From NCBI RefSeq assembly GCF_018449515.1, contig NZ_JAAVUQ010000043.1, forward strand, positions 1 to 64,000: DNA of 64,000 nucleotides. The letters run 5' to 3'. The notes beneath the pieces are model-generated. The model was not told the origin of the DNA, made no database searches, and was given only the letters and a program-made list of their open reading frames with translations. Position 1 is the stretch's first letter. Every line of letters starts with the position of its first letter. Shown piece by piece: positions 37,230-46,895 of the stretch. Position numbers and translations under genes: made by a program. The stretch comes from Caballeronia sp. dw_19. GTDB lineage: Bacteria; Pseudomonadota; Gammaproteobacteria; Burkholderiales; Burkholderiaceae.

Positions 37230-38330
37230 CTCGATAACGGTCACCGTGATCGACGATCCCATCAGCACCGCGTCCACGTACCAGCCCGACTAGCCGACAT
37301 GCGTCCAGTATCCGCCGAGGCTATAGGCGTTCACCGCCAGATGGCCGCCATCGACATTGGAAAAACCTGGCGCAAAGCCGTCGACACCGCCAACTGTCCG
37401 GACGAAGCCGACGAACAAACCATAGTGGTTCCGATGACCCGACGCCGTCACGTCCGAGTAGAGGTCATGGCCTACTTGCGCGCCGAAAATCGAGCTGTTG
37501 AACTCGGGGTTCGCCGCGCCGTCCAGGCTGCTTACCGAATGTCCGCCCCATACGCGTGCCCACACGGCCGGCAGCGCGCCGGTCTCGGTGAGCAATGACC
37601 GGTCACCTTGCCGGTCGTGGAGGGTATCGATTTACTGAATGCTGATTTTTCTGGTAATCAGCGGAATGGCGGCGTACAGCGCCACTTCCGGACGATAAAG
37701 GGATCCGGCGCGGAACCGGGTGGGGGCGGGGTAGACAAGGGCGGAGTGCCCGCGGCAGCAATCCGGCCGCTGGTCGGTCGACAGTATTGTCGGGCGGAGC
37801 CGGATGAGGCGACCTTGGGGGGCGGGCGACGTTCCAGCAGGTGTACCGGGTGTCCGTGGGATCGACCTGACGGAGCGCTGGGTTGCGTCGGCGCAACCGG
37901 GGTTGCCGGGCCACGAAATTGCGCAAATACCCGCGCTCGCTGGTCCGGGCCGTCACGCCGCCCTTCGCCCGGTAGTACGAATACGCGCCCGCCTTGATGG
38001 ATGCGGGGAGCGAAATCGCGCCGAGGGCAGAAATGGCGCCATTGGCGGCTTGAACCGCCTGTATGCCGTCGGGGACCCGTCGCAGCACCCGTACCGCCAA
38101 TGCTCGTGATCAGCAGCGTTCTGGAGCCGCTGGCATTGCGACTACGCTTCCCCACCAAGGTTTACCCCGATGGCTACCGAAACGGGTCACAACCGAGCGC
38201 CGCGCTTGAATGCGATATATCACCGACTGTGAGTGCCCCGGCGTCAATCTTCACTCCGTCGAAGTAATTACTACCGCTGACGGCCCGGGCGAACGCGCCC
38301 GCGCCATCTTCCAGGGCCACGGGCAGCCGG
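37230..38330 (-). pseudogene. Decayed autotransporter (passenger repeat to beta-barrel)
   Basis: Pieces in different minus-strand frames resemble a type V autotransporter. Near 38200-38310, NYFDGVKIDAGALTVGDISH looks like a passenger repeat; NASGSRTLLITSIGGTGA and GIQAVQAANGAISALGAISL follow in other frames, and ALPAVWARVWGG, FNSSIFGAQVGHDLYS and NAYSLGGYWTHVG match the barrel start. A TAG then interrupts YWTHVG*SGWYVDAVL. At least two frameshifts plus the stop make it non-functional, and the rest of the barrel is missing. Confidence 0.75.
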
Positions 38331-38745
38331 AAGAACGCCGGCGCCGGTACAAACGACACCCGTTCCAATCCGCGGTCCAGTCGAACTGCATGCTGCTTAG
38401 CGGCTCCTGACAGCGCCTCCGACACAAAAACGCCTCTGCAAACGCCGGTACCCAGCTTTTTTTTAGTTGACTGGCGCTCCCAGGACCTTCGATGACCGCT
38501 AAAAATAGATTTTTTCCTTTGTCTTATCAAATGTTTTATTTATTATCTGACCTTCCGGATTGTGGGCGCCAAGCGTCTCCGGACTGCGCACGTGACGGTT
38601 TTTGGAGCTTTGTTTTGGAAACATCGGGCAGAATCCAATTGCAGACTGACATTTTCGCGTGGTAAAAGGAGTCTGCAACGCTTGGCCGATTGACGGCCGG
38701 TGGCGCTACCAAACGGAATTACGTCTCTTCTAGGAAAATCAGCAA

Positions 38746-38949
38746 ATGGCAACAGGTATTGTGAAGTGGTTTAATGATGCAAAGGGTTTTGGCTTCATCA
38801 CGCCGGACGGCGGTGGCGATGACCTCTTTGCGCATTTCTCTGAGATCCGCTCGGAAGGCTTCAAGACACTGCAGGAAAACCAGAAAGTAAGCTACGAAGC
38901 GAAGCAAGGCCCGAAGGGTCTGCAAGCGTCGAACATCCAGCCGCTGTAA
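38746..38949 (+). CDS. Cold-shock protein CspA family
   Basis: A 67-residue OB-fold RNA chaperone with both RNP motifs: KGFGFITPDGG (RNP1) and DLFAHFSEI (RNP2). The full sequence has the usual CspA-family length. The ~200-base AT-rich upstream region probably forms a long structured 5' leader, as in other csp genes. A strong terminator follows. Confidence 0.95.
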   Translation: MATGIVKWFNDAKGFGFITPDGGGDDLFAHFSEIRSEGFKTLQENQKVSYEAKQGPKGLQASNIQPL

Positions 38950-38980
38950 TTCGTTACAGCCCGGCTTGATTGCATGAACC

Positions 38981-39012
38981 GAATGGCCCGCTTAGGCGGG
39001 CCATTCGTTTTT
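38981..39012 (+). terminator. Intrinsic terminator after the cold-shock gene
   Basis: An 11-base perfect stem (GAATGGCCCGC / GCGGGCCATTC) with a TTAG loop is followed by a T-run. It ends the csp transcript before the convergent aquaporin gene. Confidence 0.92.
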
Positions 39013-39108
39013 GCACGGTACGAGGACAAGCCGCAGACGCCATGAGCGTCCGTTGTCCGGTGATCGCGTCGCAACAGGTCCCCATGCACCCACCCCATCA
39101 TTCCCGCG

Positions 39109-39849
39109 TCAAGGTGCGTCGATAGCCAGGGGTGCCGGGGCAACCGCCGAGACCTTCTCGGGAAAGAGCCGCGGGTATAACGCGCCCGCAATGCATGCGC
39201 CAATGATGGGCGCGATCCAGAAAAGCCAGAGTTGTCCCAGCGCAGCGCCACCGGCGAACAGCGCGGGTCCGGTCGAGCGTGCGGGATTGACCGAGGTATT
39301 CGTTACGGGAATGGATATCAGGTGAATCAGCGTCAGGCAAAGCCCGATGGCCAGCGGCGCGAAACCGGAGATGGCGCGTCCGTCGGTGGTACCGAGAATG
39401 ACCATCAGGAAGAAAAACGTCATCACGATTTCGCAGATCAGGGCGGCTGTCATCGAATAACCGCCGGGTGAACGCGCGCCGTATCCATTCGATGCAAATC
39501 CGCTGGCAGCCACGTCGAATCCGGGCACGCCGGACGCAATCAGATACAGCACGAATGCCCCGATGGTCGCGCCAACAACCTGCGCAACAATATAAGGCGC
39601 CAGGTCGCGGGCAGGAAAGCGGCCTGCAACGGTGAGGCCCACGCTGACGGCCGGATTCAAATGGCAACCCGATATATGTCCAAGTGCGTAGGCCATGGTC
39701 AGGACGGTCAATCCGAACGCGAGCGCGACGCCTGCAAATCCAATTCCGGTACCGGGAAATTTGGCCGCGAGAACTGCGCTGCCACAACCGCCAAGTACTA
39801 GCCAAAACGTGCCAAACATTTCCGCAGCAAGACGTTGTTGTAATCGCAT
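39109..39849 (-). CDS. aqpZ: Aquaporin Z
   Basis: A 246-residue water channel of the inner membrane with six hydrophobic helices and both half-helix NPA motifs: GCHLNPAVSVG and TSVNPARSTGPAL. The second NPA is followed by R as in the selectivity filter, and the upstream AEMFGTFWLVLGGCG matches AqpZ rather than the glycerol facilitators. A single gene. Confidence 0.95.
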   Translation of the reverse strand: MRLQQRLAAEMFGTFWLVLGGCGSAVLAAKFPGTGIGFAGVALAFGLTVLTMAYALGHISGCHLNPAVSVGLTVAGRFPARDLAPYIVAQVVGATIGAFVLYLIASGVPGFDVAASGFASNGYGARSPGGYSMTAALICEIVMTFFFLMVILGTTDGRAISGFAPLAIGLCLTLIHLISIPVTNTSVNPARSTGPALFAGGAALGQLWLFWIAPIIGACIAGALYPRLFPEKVSAVAPAPLAIDAP

Positions 39850-40313
39850 GATGTGCCATCCAAGATTGGTAACGGTTTCAATACGAAGTGGTCAGACCGC
39901 GCTAACTGATAATTGCGCTTTACGAAAAGCTCCGCTTTTTTATAGTCGATCCTGTTTGCGTTTCTGCTTCGAGTTATGTGTCTGGCCGTCCCTGGCCGCA
40001 AGACTTTCCCGCGCGCTGGGCACGCATGTGCAGCGGTAGATGCAGACGGCTTGCCTGTGGAAATACGTGGTGCAGTGCATCTACAACATCGCTTTTTGCG
40101 TGATTCAATCGCACTTCAATCGCGCGGGTGAGGTCGTTCGGACACGAATTCAGTGTAGGACAAAGTTTTTAAAAATCGATGTCATCACAGTTGCGGAATG
40201 GGTTTGAGTATCAGCAGCCCGGCGCGCCGATCGTTTGTCGTCCGCGTGCCGTCCCGCCACGCGTGAATTTTCAGCCGGCCCAAGCGCCCAGGGATCTTGG
40301 CGCATCACGCTTC
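39850..40313. other. Intergenic region, no gene seen
   Basis: About 460 bases between aqpZ and the surface-antigen-like gene. One short AAAAGC-TCC-GCTTTT hairpin at about 39925-39940 could be a bidirectional terminator, but no gene on either side clearly needs it. Confidence 0.4.
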
Positions 40314-40721
40314 CTATTGTTTAAGCAGTTGCCATTTGCTATCCGGGCCGGCGTCCTTGCAGGCAGTCGGCGCCCAGCTTTGCGTCTGGCCTTTCGCCTT
40401 CGCGACGATGGCAACCGTCCGGCAACTCCGGTCGCCGTCCTTTCGCGTATTGAGCGGCGTGATGGTGCCCTCCACGTGAACCGGATTTCCAGTGCCGTTG
40501 TTGTTCCAGTCAAGCGCTTCACCGTCCTGCTTCGAGTCCAGGGCCGTTCGCGCGGCGCGGTTGAGTTGCTGCAGATCGCGCTGTTTCATATAACTGATCG
40601 GCGTGTCCATCAGGAAGCCGAGGTTGGCCGCGTAGGAGCCTGCGGCATAGCCCAGGAATACGCTGCAAACCGCTAACTGACGCCAGCCGATACGGCCGTA
40701 AGACGATGATCGGATGTGCAT
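40314..40721 (-). CDS. Secreted 17-kDa surface antigen-like protein (RT0821/Lpp0805 type)
   Basis: 135 residues with a signal peptide (GWRQLAVCSVFLGYAAGSYA) and a C-terminal half with ALDWNNNGTGNPVHVEGTIT and GDRSCRTVAIVAKAKG, resembling the RT0821/Lpp0805 17-kDa surface antigen fold. AAGGA lies 6 bases before the ATG. Function unknown; it follows the DUF2252 gene on the same strand by about 45 bases and may be co-transcribed. Confidence 0.65.
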   Translation of the reverse strand: MHIRSSSYGRIGWRQLAVCSVFLGYAAGSYAANLGFLMDTPISYMKQRDLQQLNRAARTALDSKQDGEALDWNNNGTGNPVHVEGTITPLNTRKDGDRSCRTVAIVAKAKGQTQSWAPTACKDAGPDSKWQLLKQ

Positions 40722-40766
40722 AAAGCTTCCTTAAAGTACGGGCTGCCGCCGAGCTTCCCGGGGCGT

Positions 40767-42185
40767 TCAAACATGGAAGTCCGCGGCCATATCATCGTCT
40801 GTCCGGGCGACTATCCGGCCGGTTCGGACGGCGTGTGTGAACAGATCGAAATCGCGTTCAACCTGATCCGCATAGTTCTTTGAATAGGCGACCAGCGCTT
40901 CGGTGAATTGAGTGCCCTGGCCCAGATAAGCGCTGATCTCGATAGCCTTGCCGCTCGCTTTTGCATGAGCTCGCGCGAGTATCCAGCCGCACAACCGGGC
41001 GTAACCTTCCAGCACGTCGATATCGAATAATTCGATGTTCGCCGACAGTTTCATGTCCCGCAGTTGCCGGAAATAGAAATGGCGTCCCGATGGTCCGGTC
41101 GCCCAGCCAAGGAAGATGTCGCTGGCGGCCTGCATTACCCGCTGGCCGCGCACCACACGCTCGCCAGCATGGTCGAGCCGTTCGGCATCGAAATGCTGTT
41201 CGATCACGGAGGGCCGTGCCTCCTTGATCTGCAGGAACATCGGCTTTCCGAGTTCATCCATCATCAACAGAACCAGGCAGCGAGTCCCGACGCTGCCAAC
41301 GCCCACTACCTTGAACGCCAGGTCCTGCGCAGTGAAATGTTTAAGAAGCGCGCGGCGGTCGTGGCTAAGCGTTTTCACATACTGCGCAAACATGCCCTTG
41401 ATCAACGCCTGCCAGTTCCCCAGCTTGATCCAGTCATCATCGGCTTCGAACAGCGTGTTGGCGCCGTGTACGTGGAACATGCCCGGCGGCATGTCGCGAA
41501 GAGTCCAGGCGTCGGTCTCGTCATTAAATTCCGCCACCTTCTCAAGCATGCTGTCATGTGTGCGGCTAGCGGCCTTTTCCATGCCTTTACGCAACGCGCG
41601 CCTGCGCTCCGGCGTCACGGCGGTTTCGAGCATCCGGTCGAAAGTGATGCGCTCGTACCAAAGCTCCAGAGCGCTGTATCGTGCGTATTCCTGCATGCGC
41701 GTCTGATACTGCGTCACCAGGGATTCGATCAGACTCTCGCCTGTCAGGCGGCTTAAGCGCATGTGCCGTGCGGCCACCATGAAGCTTGCGGCCAGCCGTT
41801 TGATATCCCATTCCCAGGGCCCAAGCGCGACTTCATCGAAATCGTTCAGGTCGAACACGAGCTGGCGTTCCGGCGTCGCGAATCCGCCAAAGTTCATCAG
41901 ATGCGCATCGCCGCAGATGGGCATCACCAGGCCCGTATTCGATATCTTGCCAAGGTCGTTAGCCTGCAGGATCGCGCTGCCCCTGAAGAACGTAAAAGGC
42001 GACGCCATCATCCGGCCGTATCTGAGCGGGACCAGCCGTTCTACGCGTCCCCTGCTGTTTTGCTCGAGCAGCTCGATCGGGTCGCGGTCGATCGTTCCAA
42101 TCCGGGCGTGCGCGGAACGGGCCATGTGCTCGCGGTACGCTTTGCCCGCGGCCATACGCGACGCTGTCTTGTTTTCAGCCGCCAT
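40767..42185 (-). CDS. DUF2252 domain protein
   Basis: A 472-residue cytoplasmic protein of the DUF2252 family, which is distantly kinase-like. The motifs MPICGDAHLMNFGGFATPER and FDLNDFDEVALGPWEWDIKRLA match the family and resemble an aminoglycoside-phosphotransferase-type catalytic loop (HxxN) and DFD metal loop. The substrate is unknown. SD GGAGAGGAG lies immediately before the ATG. Confidence 0.9.
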   Translation of the reverse strand: MAAENKTASRMAAGKAYREHMARSAHARIGTIDRDPIELLEQNSRGRVERLVPLRYGRMMASPFTFFRGSAILQANDLGKISNTGLVMPICGDAHLMNFGGFATPERQLVFDLNDFDEVALGPWEWDIKRLAASFMVAARHMRLSRLTGESLIESLVTQYQTRMQEYARYSALELWYERITFDRMLETAVTPERRRALRKGMEKAASRTHDSMLEKVAEFNDETDAWTLRDMPPGMFHVHGANTLFEADDDWIKLGNWQALIKGMFAQYVKTLSHDRRALLKHFTAQDLAFKVVGVGSVGTRCLVLLMMDELGKPMFLQIKEARPSVIEQHFDAERLDHAGERVVRGQRVMQAASDIFLGWATGPSGRHFYFRQLRDMKLSANIELFDIDVLEGYARLCGWILARAHAKASGKAIEISAYLGQGTQFTEALVAYSKNYADQVERDFDLFTHAVRTGRIVARTDDDMAADFHV

Positions 42186-42279
42186 CTCCTCTCCCCTATG
42201 TCGCTTACGTCACGCATTGGACACACACGGCCCTGCACGAGCGGCCGGTCCGCGTCACGACTGCTTTCCGGCCAACCGC

Positions 42280-42897
42280 TTACTTTATTGGAGCGCCGTT
42301 GCGTGTCACCAGCACGGCAGTCGCTTCAATAAATTCGGCGTGTACGCTGTCACCGGTCTTTATTCCCTTCAGCGAAACGTCGGGGCCCGCCTGCAGCGTT
42401 TCTGTTTTATTCGGGCCGCGAAGCGTAATGGTTCGTTTTGCATGATCGACCTTCTGAACCGTTGCCAGCACTTGCACCCGACGTGCGGTCGCAGTCGATC
42501 CGCCGGACGCGGGGATGGTCGCGGTTTCGTCGACCCGCTCGCGAATACCATTCGACGCGACCTTGGTGGCACGGATCAGCACGGCGTTTTCATACTTGAT
42601 ATGGACGATATCGCCGATCTGCAACTTGCTGACATCGCCCACTTCCGGATTCACGGCAATATCGACGACTCTCCCGCCTGACCCCTGCAACGAGACGCTA
42701 TTCGACGCGGTATCGATGCCCACTACACGCGCCTGAACTTCCGCGGTGGCGGCGGCGCCCACTCCGCCCGGACCAGCGGCCGAGGCTGCATTCTGCGAAA
42801 ACGCCGGCGCGGCAAGCAGGGCGGAAACAACCATTGCTGCCTTGAGGATGTTGATGCTGAAAATCTGCGACGGGTATTGGCGAGTCTTGTGAGTCAT
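42280..42897 (-). CDS. Secreted protein with two similar beta domains, unknown function
   Basis: 205 residues with a signal peptide (LKAAMVVSALLAAPAFSQ). Two related halves follow: AEVQARVVGIDTASNSVSLQ...GDVSKLQIGDIVHI and VQVLATVQKVDHAKRTITLR...VSLKGIKTGDSVHAEF, which look like duplicated OB-like or barrel modules. Not recognised. AGAGGA precedes the ATG. It lies upstream of DUF2252 on the same strand. Confidence 0.75.
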   Translation of the reverse strand: MTHKTRQYPSQIFSINILKAAMVVSALLAAPAFSQNAASAAGPGGVGAAATAEVQARVVGIDTASNSVSLQGSGGRVVDIAVNPEVGDVSKLQIGDIVHIKYENAVLIRATKVASNGIRERVDETATIPASGGSTATARRVQVLATVQKVDHAKRTITLRGPNKTETLQAGPDVSLKGIKTGDSVHAEFIEATAVLVTRNGAPIK

Positions 42898-42972
42898 TAG
42901 GGAATCCTCTCGTTCGTTGCGATGTTGATGGATGCGGATGACCGGCGAAACGCCGGGTGATGAAGCCTGGGG

Positions 42973-43377
42973 TTACCTACGCGACTTGGACAGCAAGTGC
43001 CCGAGTCCAAGGTTGGTCGCTATCTGCCAGATGTACACGCGGGAGTAACGGACGCCGTATCTCGACTCAATCAGTGCCCGTAGCCGCGCATTGGTCCACG
43101 CCTCACTGTCGAAGCCATGATCCCTGGCCGAGCCCTGAAGCGCCGCGGATATCCACTCAAGGGCTCGCTGATCCAGCACGGAAGAACGTCCGCCCACGCC
43201 CAACTGTTTCAACGCGTCCAGGCCACCGGCGTCAATCAGCGCCTTGTAGCGTTTCACCGTCGCCATGGACAGATGAAGCTGCTCGGCAACGTCATCCAGC
43301 GACGCTCCGTCGAGCAGCATCTGTCCCGCCGTCATTCGGCGTACGACGCTGGGAAGGTTCTCGGGCTGAGAAAGCAT
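42973..43377 (-). CDS. Helix-turn-helix protein related to the IS630 transposase N-terminus
   Basis: 134 residues from MLSQPENLPSVVRR: a first HTH (GASLDDVAEQLHLSMATVKRYKALIDAGGL) and a winged-helix-like second part (LRALIESRYGVRYSRVYIWQI), the layout of the DNA-binding half of IS630-family transposases. No catalytic DDE domain follows. It is either a domesticated regulator or a transposase stump; clean start and stop favour a retained protein. The frame is open up to 43503, but the added part is poor. Confidence 0.65.
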   Translation of the reverse strand: MLSQPENLPSVVRRMTAGQMLLDGASLDDVAEQLHLSMATVKRYKALIDAGGLDALKQLGVGGRSSVLDQRALEWISAALQGSARDHGFDSEAWTNARLRALIESRYGVRYSRVYIWQIATNLGLGHLLSKSRR

Positions 43378-44109
43378 CTGTGCACTCGTCCTTGTGTCAT
43401 CAGGAATGCACGGCAGTCCGTCGCCGCTCGTTTTTAACTCGGGCTCGCCAGGGCGGCCTGATCTCCATTTTGAAACGCTCTGACGTTCCGTTTCGATTTC
43501 CAAAAGAATATGAATATCCGAGAAAGATCCGTCAGGCGAATAACGCTTAATTCAGTTAATTGCACTGTTGCGCAAGCCGTCGGAATGGAAGCCCCGGAGG
43601 TTAAGTTCATTACCAATATCTGCTTTTTTTAGATTTGGGGCCGATTTTGTGCAAAATTTATTACTTGAAATTTACTTGATTATTGTCTAAGACGCGGAGC
43701 AGTCAACCTGGTATTCACGAACGTTTGCTAACGTTTTTTTGAAACATACCGGCTGATTGGATTGGGACTTTGTCAGTTACAAAATAATATTGGCAAACGC
43801 TAAAACGTTTGCTAGCATCCGTAACAAATGTAATTCCGCTAATGCACTGCTTAAAGCAGACCGCACAGGACAAACGTGCCCTGTTATGTCTTTGAGAGGA
43901 CTAACGTATGGCTATTTCTCGTTCCACGCAGTTCGCTTAAATCATGTCGTTCTTCCGTGTGGGTATATCGCGGAAAACAGATTGATAGAAACATGGAAAA
44001 CCTCTTCCCGGTGCGCCGGGAACGGTTCTGCTCGCGTGCCCCGAAAAACGTTATTCAATTAACGCTGAAGGGCTATCTGCATCTTGTGAAATTAACGTTG
44101 GGAAAATTC
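43378..44109. promoter_or_regulatory. AT-rich upstream region with repeated AACGTTTGC sites
   Basis: About 700 bases with no convincing gene, markedly AT-rich from about 43620. ACGTTTGCTA occurs at about 43720 and again near 43805, and GCAAACG-CTAAAA-CGTTTGC forms a 7+7 dyad at 43793-43812. This probably contains the promoter and operators for the barrel/DUF1254 genes that follow. Confidence 0.5.
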
Positions 44110-44913
44110 ATGAGCAGCCATAGGCAACTATTCGTCCGTAGATCGTTGCCGGGCTTCATTATGGCAGTCTGGGCGAATCTGGCATTCGGGCAAAGCGCCG
44201 CGGACGAAGCTAATAAAAGCAATAATCCGCTGAATCTGGCTGCTTCATTCAATATTCAAAATTACTATACACCTAGCGTATTTGGTGCGAGTTCCCATAC
44301 TAATGATCTGTTACTGCGCCCGACCATTCCAATCGGGCCCAACGGGTTGATAGGCGTGCCGCAGATCTTCCGCGCAACCGTGCCTGTCAGTGCCCGTCCC
44401 GATCCCAATGGCGGATACAACACCGGATTGGGCGATATCAATCTTTTCGATATCTTCCTGCTCTCTCAGGAGGGCGTCCAGATAGGCGTCGGACCACTGA
44501 TCACCATGCCGAGCGCTACCGACCCAAGCCTGGGAACGGGCAAGTGGCAAGGCGGTCTTGCGGCAGTCGCGGTCAGTGCGACCAAGGAACGGTTGCTGGG
44601 CGCGCTGGTCCAGTGGCAACACTCGTTTGCCGGGCAGGATAGCCGCCCGGCCGTGCAGTCGCTGACGGCCCAGCCTTTCGGCATTTTTAACTTACCCGGT
44701 GGATGGTATGTGCGCTCGACCGGCACCTGGACGTTCGACCTGCAGCACGGAAGCTATTACATCCCGGTTGGCCTGGGCGGCGGCAAAGCATGGAAAAGCG
44801 GCTCGACCATCTACAACGCATATATAGAGCCGCAATATTCGGTCGCTCATTCAGGGCAAGGTGTTCCGCAATTCACTATTTTCGCCGGGTTGAACATGAC
44901 TTTCGGCAAATAA
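44110..44913 (+). CDS. Outer-membrane barrel protein of the so-called neuromedin U type
   Basis: 267 residues with a signal peptide ending AFGQ, followed by beta-strand-rich sequence such as NIQNYYTPSVFGASSHTNDL, GLGDINLFDIFLL and a C-terminal FTIFAGLNMTFGK, the aromatic ending of a barrel. Related bacterial proteins are often mislabelled neuromedin U. The start is the ATG at 44110 after GGGAAA; upstream open frame has no homology. It is 12 bases from the DUF1254 gene, so they form an operon. Confidence 0.75.
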   Translation: MSSHRQLFVRRSLPGFIMAVWANLAFGQSAADEANKSNNPLNLAASFNIQNYYTPSVFGASSHTNDLLLRPTIPIGPNGLIGVPQIFRATVPVSARPDPNGGYNTGLGDINLFDIFLLSQEGVQIGVGPLITMPSATDPSLGTGKWQGGLAAVAVSATKERLLGALVQWQHSFAGQDSRPAVQSLTAQPFGIFNLPGGWYVRSTGTWTFDLQHGSYYIPVGLGGGKAWKSGSTIYNAYIEPQYSVAHSGQGVPQFTIFAGLNMTFGK

Positions 44914-44925
44914 CGGAGGACTTCC

Positions 44926-46333
44926 ATGAAACGTGGATATCTCGTGAGATTCGGAATACTAATGACTTCGTTGACGCTGGCAGGTGTTTTGTCCGCGAGC
45001 GCGCAGCAGGAGCCCACCGGCGCGACGCCCCAGGAAACGGAGGCTATCGCCAAGGACGCATTCATCTATGCGTACCCCATGCTGTTCAACTACAAGACCC
45101 TCTACCAGCAGACGCAGGACAGGAACTCGAAGGCGTATATCGGCGGATTCGGGAACTTTCGCCACTATTCGCAACTGTATGGGCCGCAGAACAAGGAAAT
45201 AGTCACGCCGAACAACGACACACCCTATTCGTGGGCCTGGCTGGATCTGCGCCGCGAACCCTGGGTGTTGTCGGTCCCGAAGGTTCCCGAAGACCGCTAC
45301 TACGTGTTTCAGTGGATCGACCTGTACACCTACAACTTTGCTTACGTCGGCTCGCGCGCGACCGGCAACGGCGCTGGCCATTTACCTGTTGGCAGGCCCT
45401 CGTTGGAACGGATCGACGCCACCCGGTATCGACAAGGTCTTCAAGTCGGAGACCGATCTCGTTCTGACGCTCGGCCGTACGGCGCTGAATGGACCCTCGG
45501 ATGTCGGACACGTCGTTCGCATACAGGAGCAGTACGAGCTGACGCCGCTCTCCAGCTTCGAACACACCACGCCGCCACCCGACGTCGCGAGCGTGACCTT
45601 CCCCAAGTGGGACGAGGCCAGGGCGACATCGGTCGACTTTATCGGCTATTTGAATTTTCTATTGCAATTCGCGCAGCCGCCCAATCCGTCCGAGACAGAA
45701 CTGATGCAGCGCTTCGCGAAGATAGGGATTGCGCCAGGCAAGCCGTTCGATATCAGCAAGCTTGATCCCGCAACCCGTGAAGCATTGGAACGCGGTGTGA
45801 CCGATGGCAAGCAGGCATTGGCGGCCGCGGAAAAATCGACGACGGGTTCCTTCGGTCTCTTCGGTTCACGCGACGACCTGAAGAACGACTACACGACACG
45901 CGCAGTCGCGGCGGCAATGGGGATCTACGGCAATACGAAGGAAGAAGCGGTGTATGTCGGGTATCGCGTGGATGCGGACAACAAGCAACTCGTGGGCGCT
46001 CAGCCGTATGTCCTGCACTTCGACAAGAAAGACCTGCCGCCCGCCAAATTCTTCTGGTCGATGACGCTGTATGACCTTCCGGGGCGCCATCTTGTCGCGA
46101 ATCCAATCAATCGCTATTCGATCGGCGACCGCACGAAGCACCTGAAATATGGCGCGGATGGCTCGCTCGATCTTTATGTCCAGCATCAGTCGCCGGGCAA
46201 GGGGAAAGAGGCGAACTGGTTGCCGGCGCCGACGGGTGCCTACACCCTGATCATGCGCATCTACGGACCGAATGCCGAGGTGCTGAATGGAACGTGGCAG
46301 CTCGTGAAGCCGAAGAAGGCTGGGGAGGGCTGA
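44926..46333 (+). pseudogene. DUF1254/DUF1214 secreted protein, frameshifted
   Basis: The N-terminal part (signal peptide, then EAIAKDAFIYAYPMLFNYKT, VTPNNDTPYSWAWLDLR) matches DUF1254 and the rest (YNRYSIGDRTKHL-type region, WLPAPTGAYTLIMRIYGP) matches DUF1214, but they are in different frames. The break is the TTT at 45381-45383: with two T instead of three, GAGHYLLAGPRWNG would read through to the end at 46333. Everything else looks intact, so it is either a recent single-base frameshift or a sequencing error. Full length would be about 469 residues. Confidence 0.88.
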
Positions 46334-46348
46334 TATCCAACCATCCGG

Positions 46349-46377
46349 ATTTGTTAGAATTCCATATTTGTTAGAAT
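46349..46377. promoter_or_regulatory. Direct repeat of ATTTGTTAGAAT
   Basis: ATTTGTTAGAAT occurs twice, starting 17 bases apart (46349 and 46366), in the short gap before the envelope operon. The spacing and AT-content suggest a promoter or tandem regulator site. Confidence 0.4.
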
Positions 46378-46408
46378 GTAAGTTTTGCTAATCGATATTG
46401 AGGTTGGT

Positions 46409-46861
46409 ATGAAAGGCATTTTCCTGACCGCGGTGCTTGCCATGACGGCAAGCACCGCGTTTGCAGCCAAGCCCGCTGTGTATCCGGCGCATGGCCAAAG
46501 CGCCAGCAAGCAGTCGCAGGATGACGGCGCGTGCTACGCCTGGGCCAAGCAAAACACAGGCATCGATCCCGCGGTCGTTGCCGGCACTCCGCCGCCGCCC
46601 CCGGGACCCACCGGTGCGCGAGTGGGCGGCGCGGCTCGCGGTGCGGCGGCGGGCGCGCTCATCGGCGACGTGAACCACAACGACCCGGGGCACGGCGCGG
46701 CCGTCGGTGCGACAGCTGGGGCAGTAGTCGGCGGAGTACGTAGCCGCCGGCAGCATGCCGCCCAGGCCCAGAACGCACAAGCCAATAAGCAAGCTGAGAT
46801 GAACACGTACTGGCGTGCCTACGGCGCATGCATGCAGGGGCGCGGTTATACCGTCCAGTAA
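46409..46861 (+). CDS. Glycine-zipper secreted protein
   Basis: 150 residues with a signal peptide (MKGIFLTAVLAMTASTAFA). A Gly-zipper segment, GARVGGAARGAAAGALIGDV then GHGAAVGATAGAVVGG, could insert in or associate with a membrane, flanked by YWRAYGACMQGRGYTVQ. Function unknown. First gene of a tight four-gene envelope operon. Start fixed by the signal peptide; GAGG lies upstream. Confidence 0.8.
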   Translation: MKGIFLTAVLAMTASTAFAAKPAVYPAHGQSASKQSQDDGACYAWAKQNTGIDPAVVAGTPPPPPGPTGARVGGAARGAAAGALIGDVNHNDPGHGAAVGATAGAVVGGVRSRRQHAAQAQNAQANKQAEMNTYWRAYGACMQGRGYTVQ

Positions 46862-46895
46862 TTGCCTGCGAAAACCACTTAGCGAAGGAATCAGT

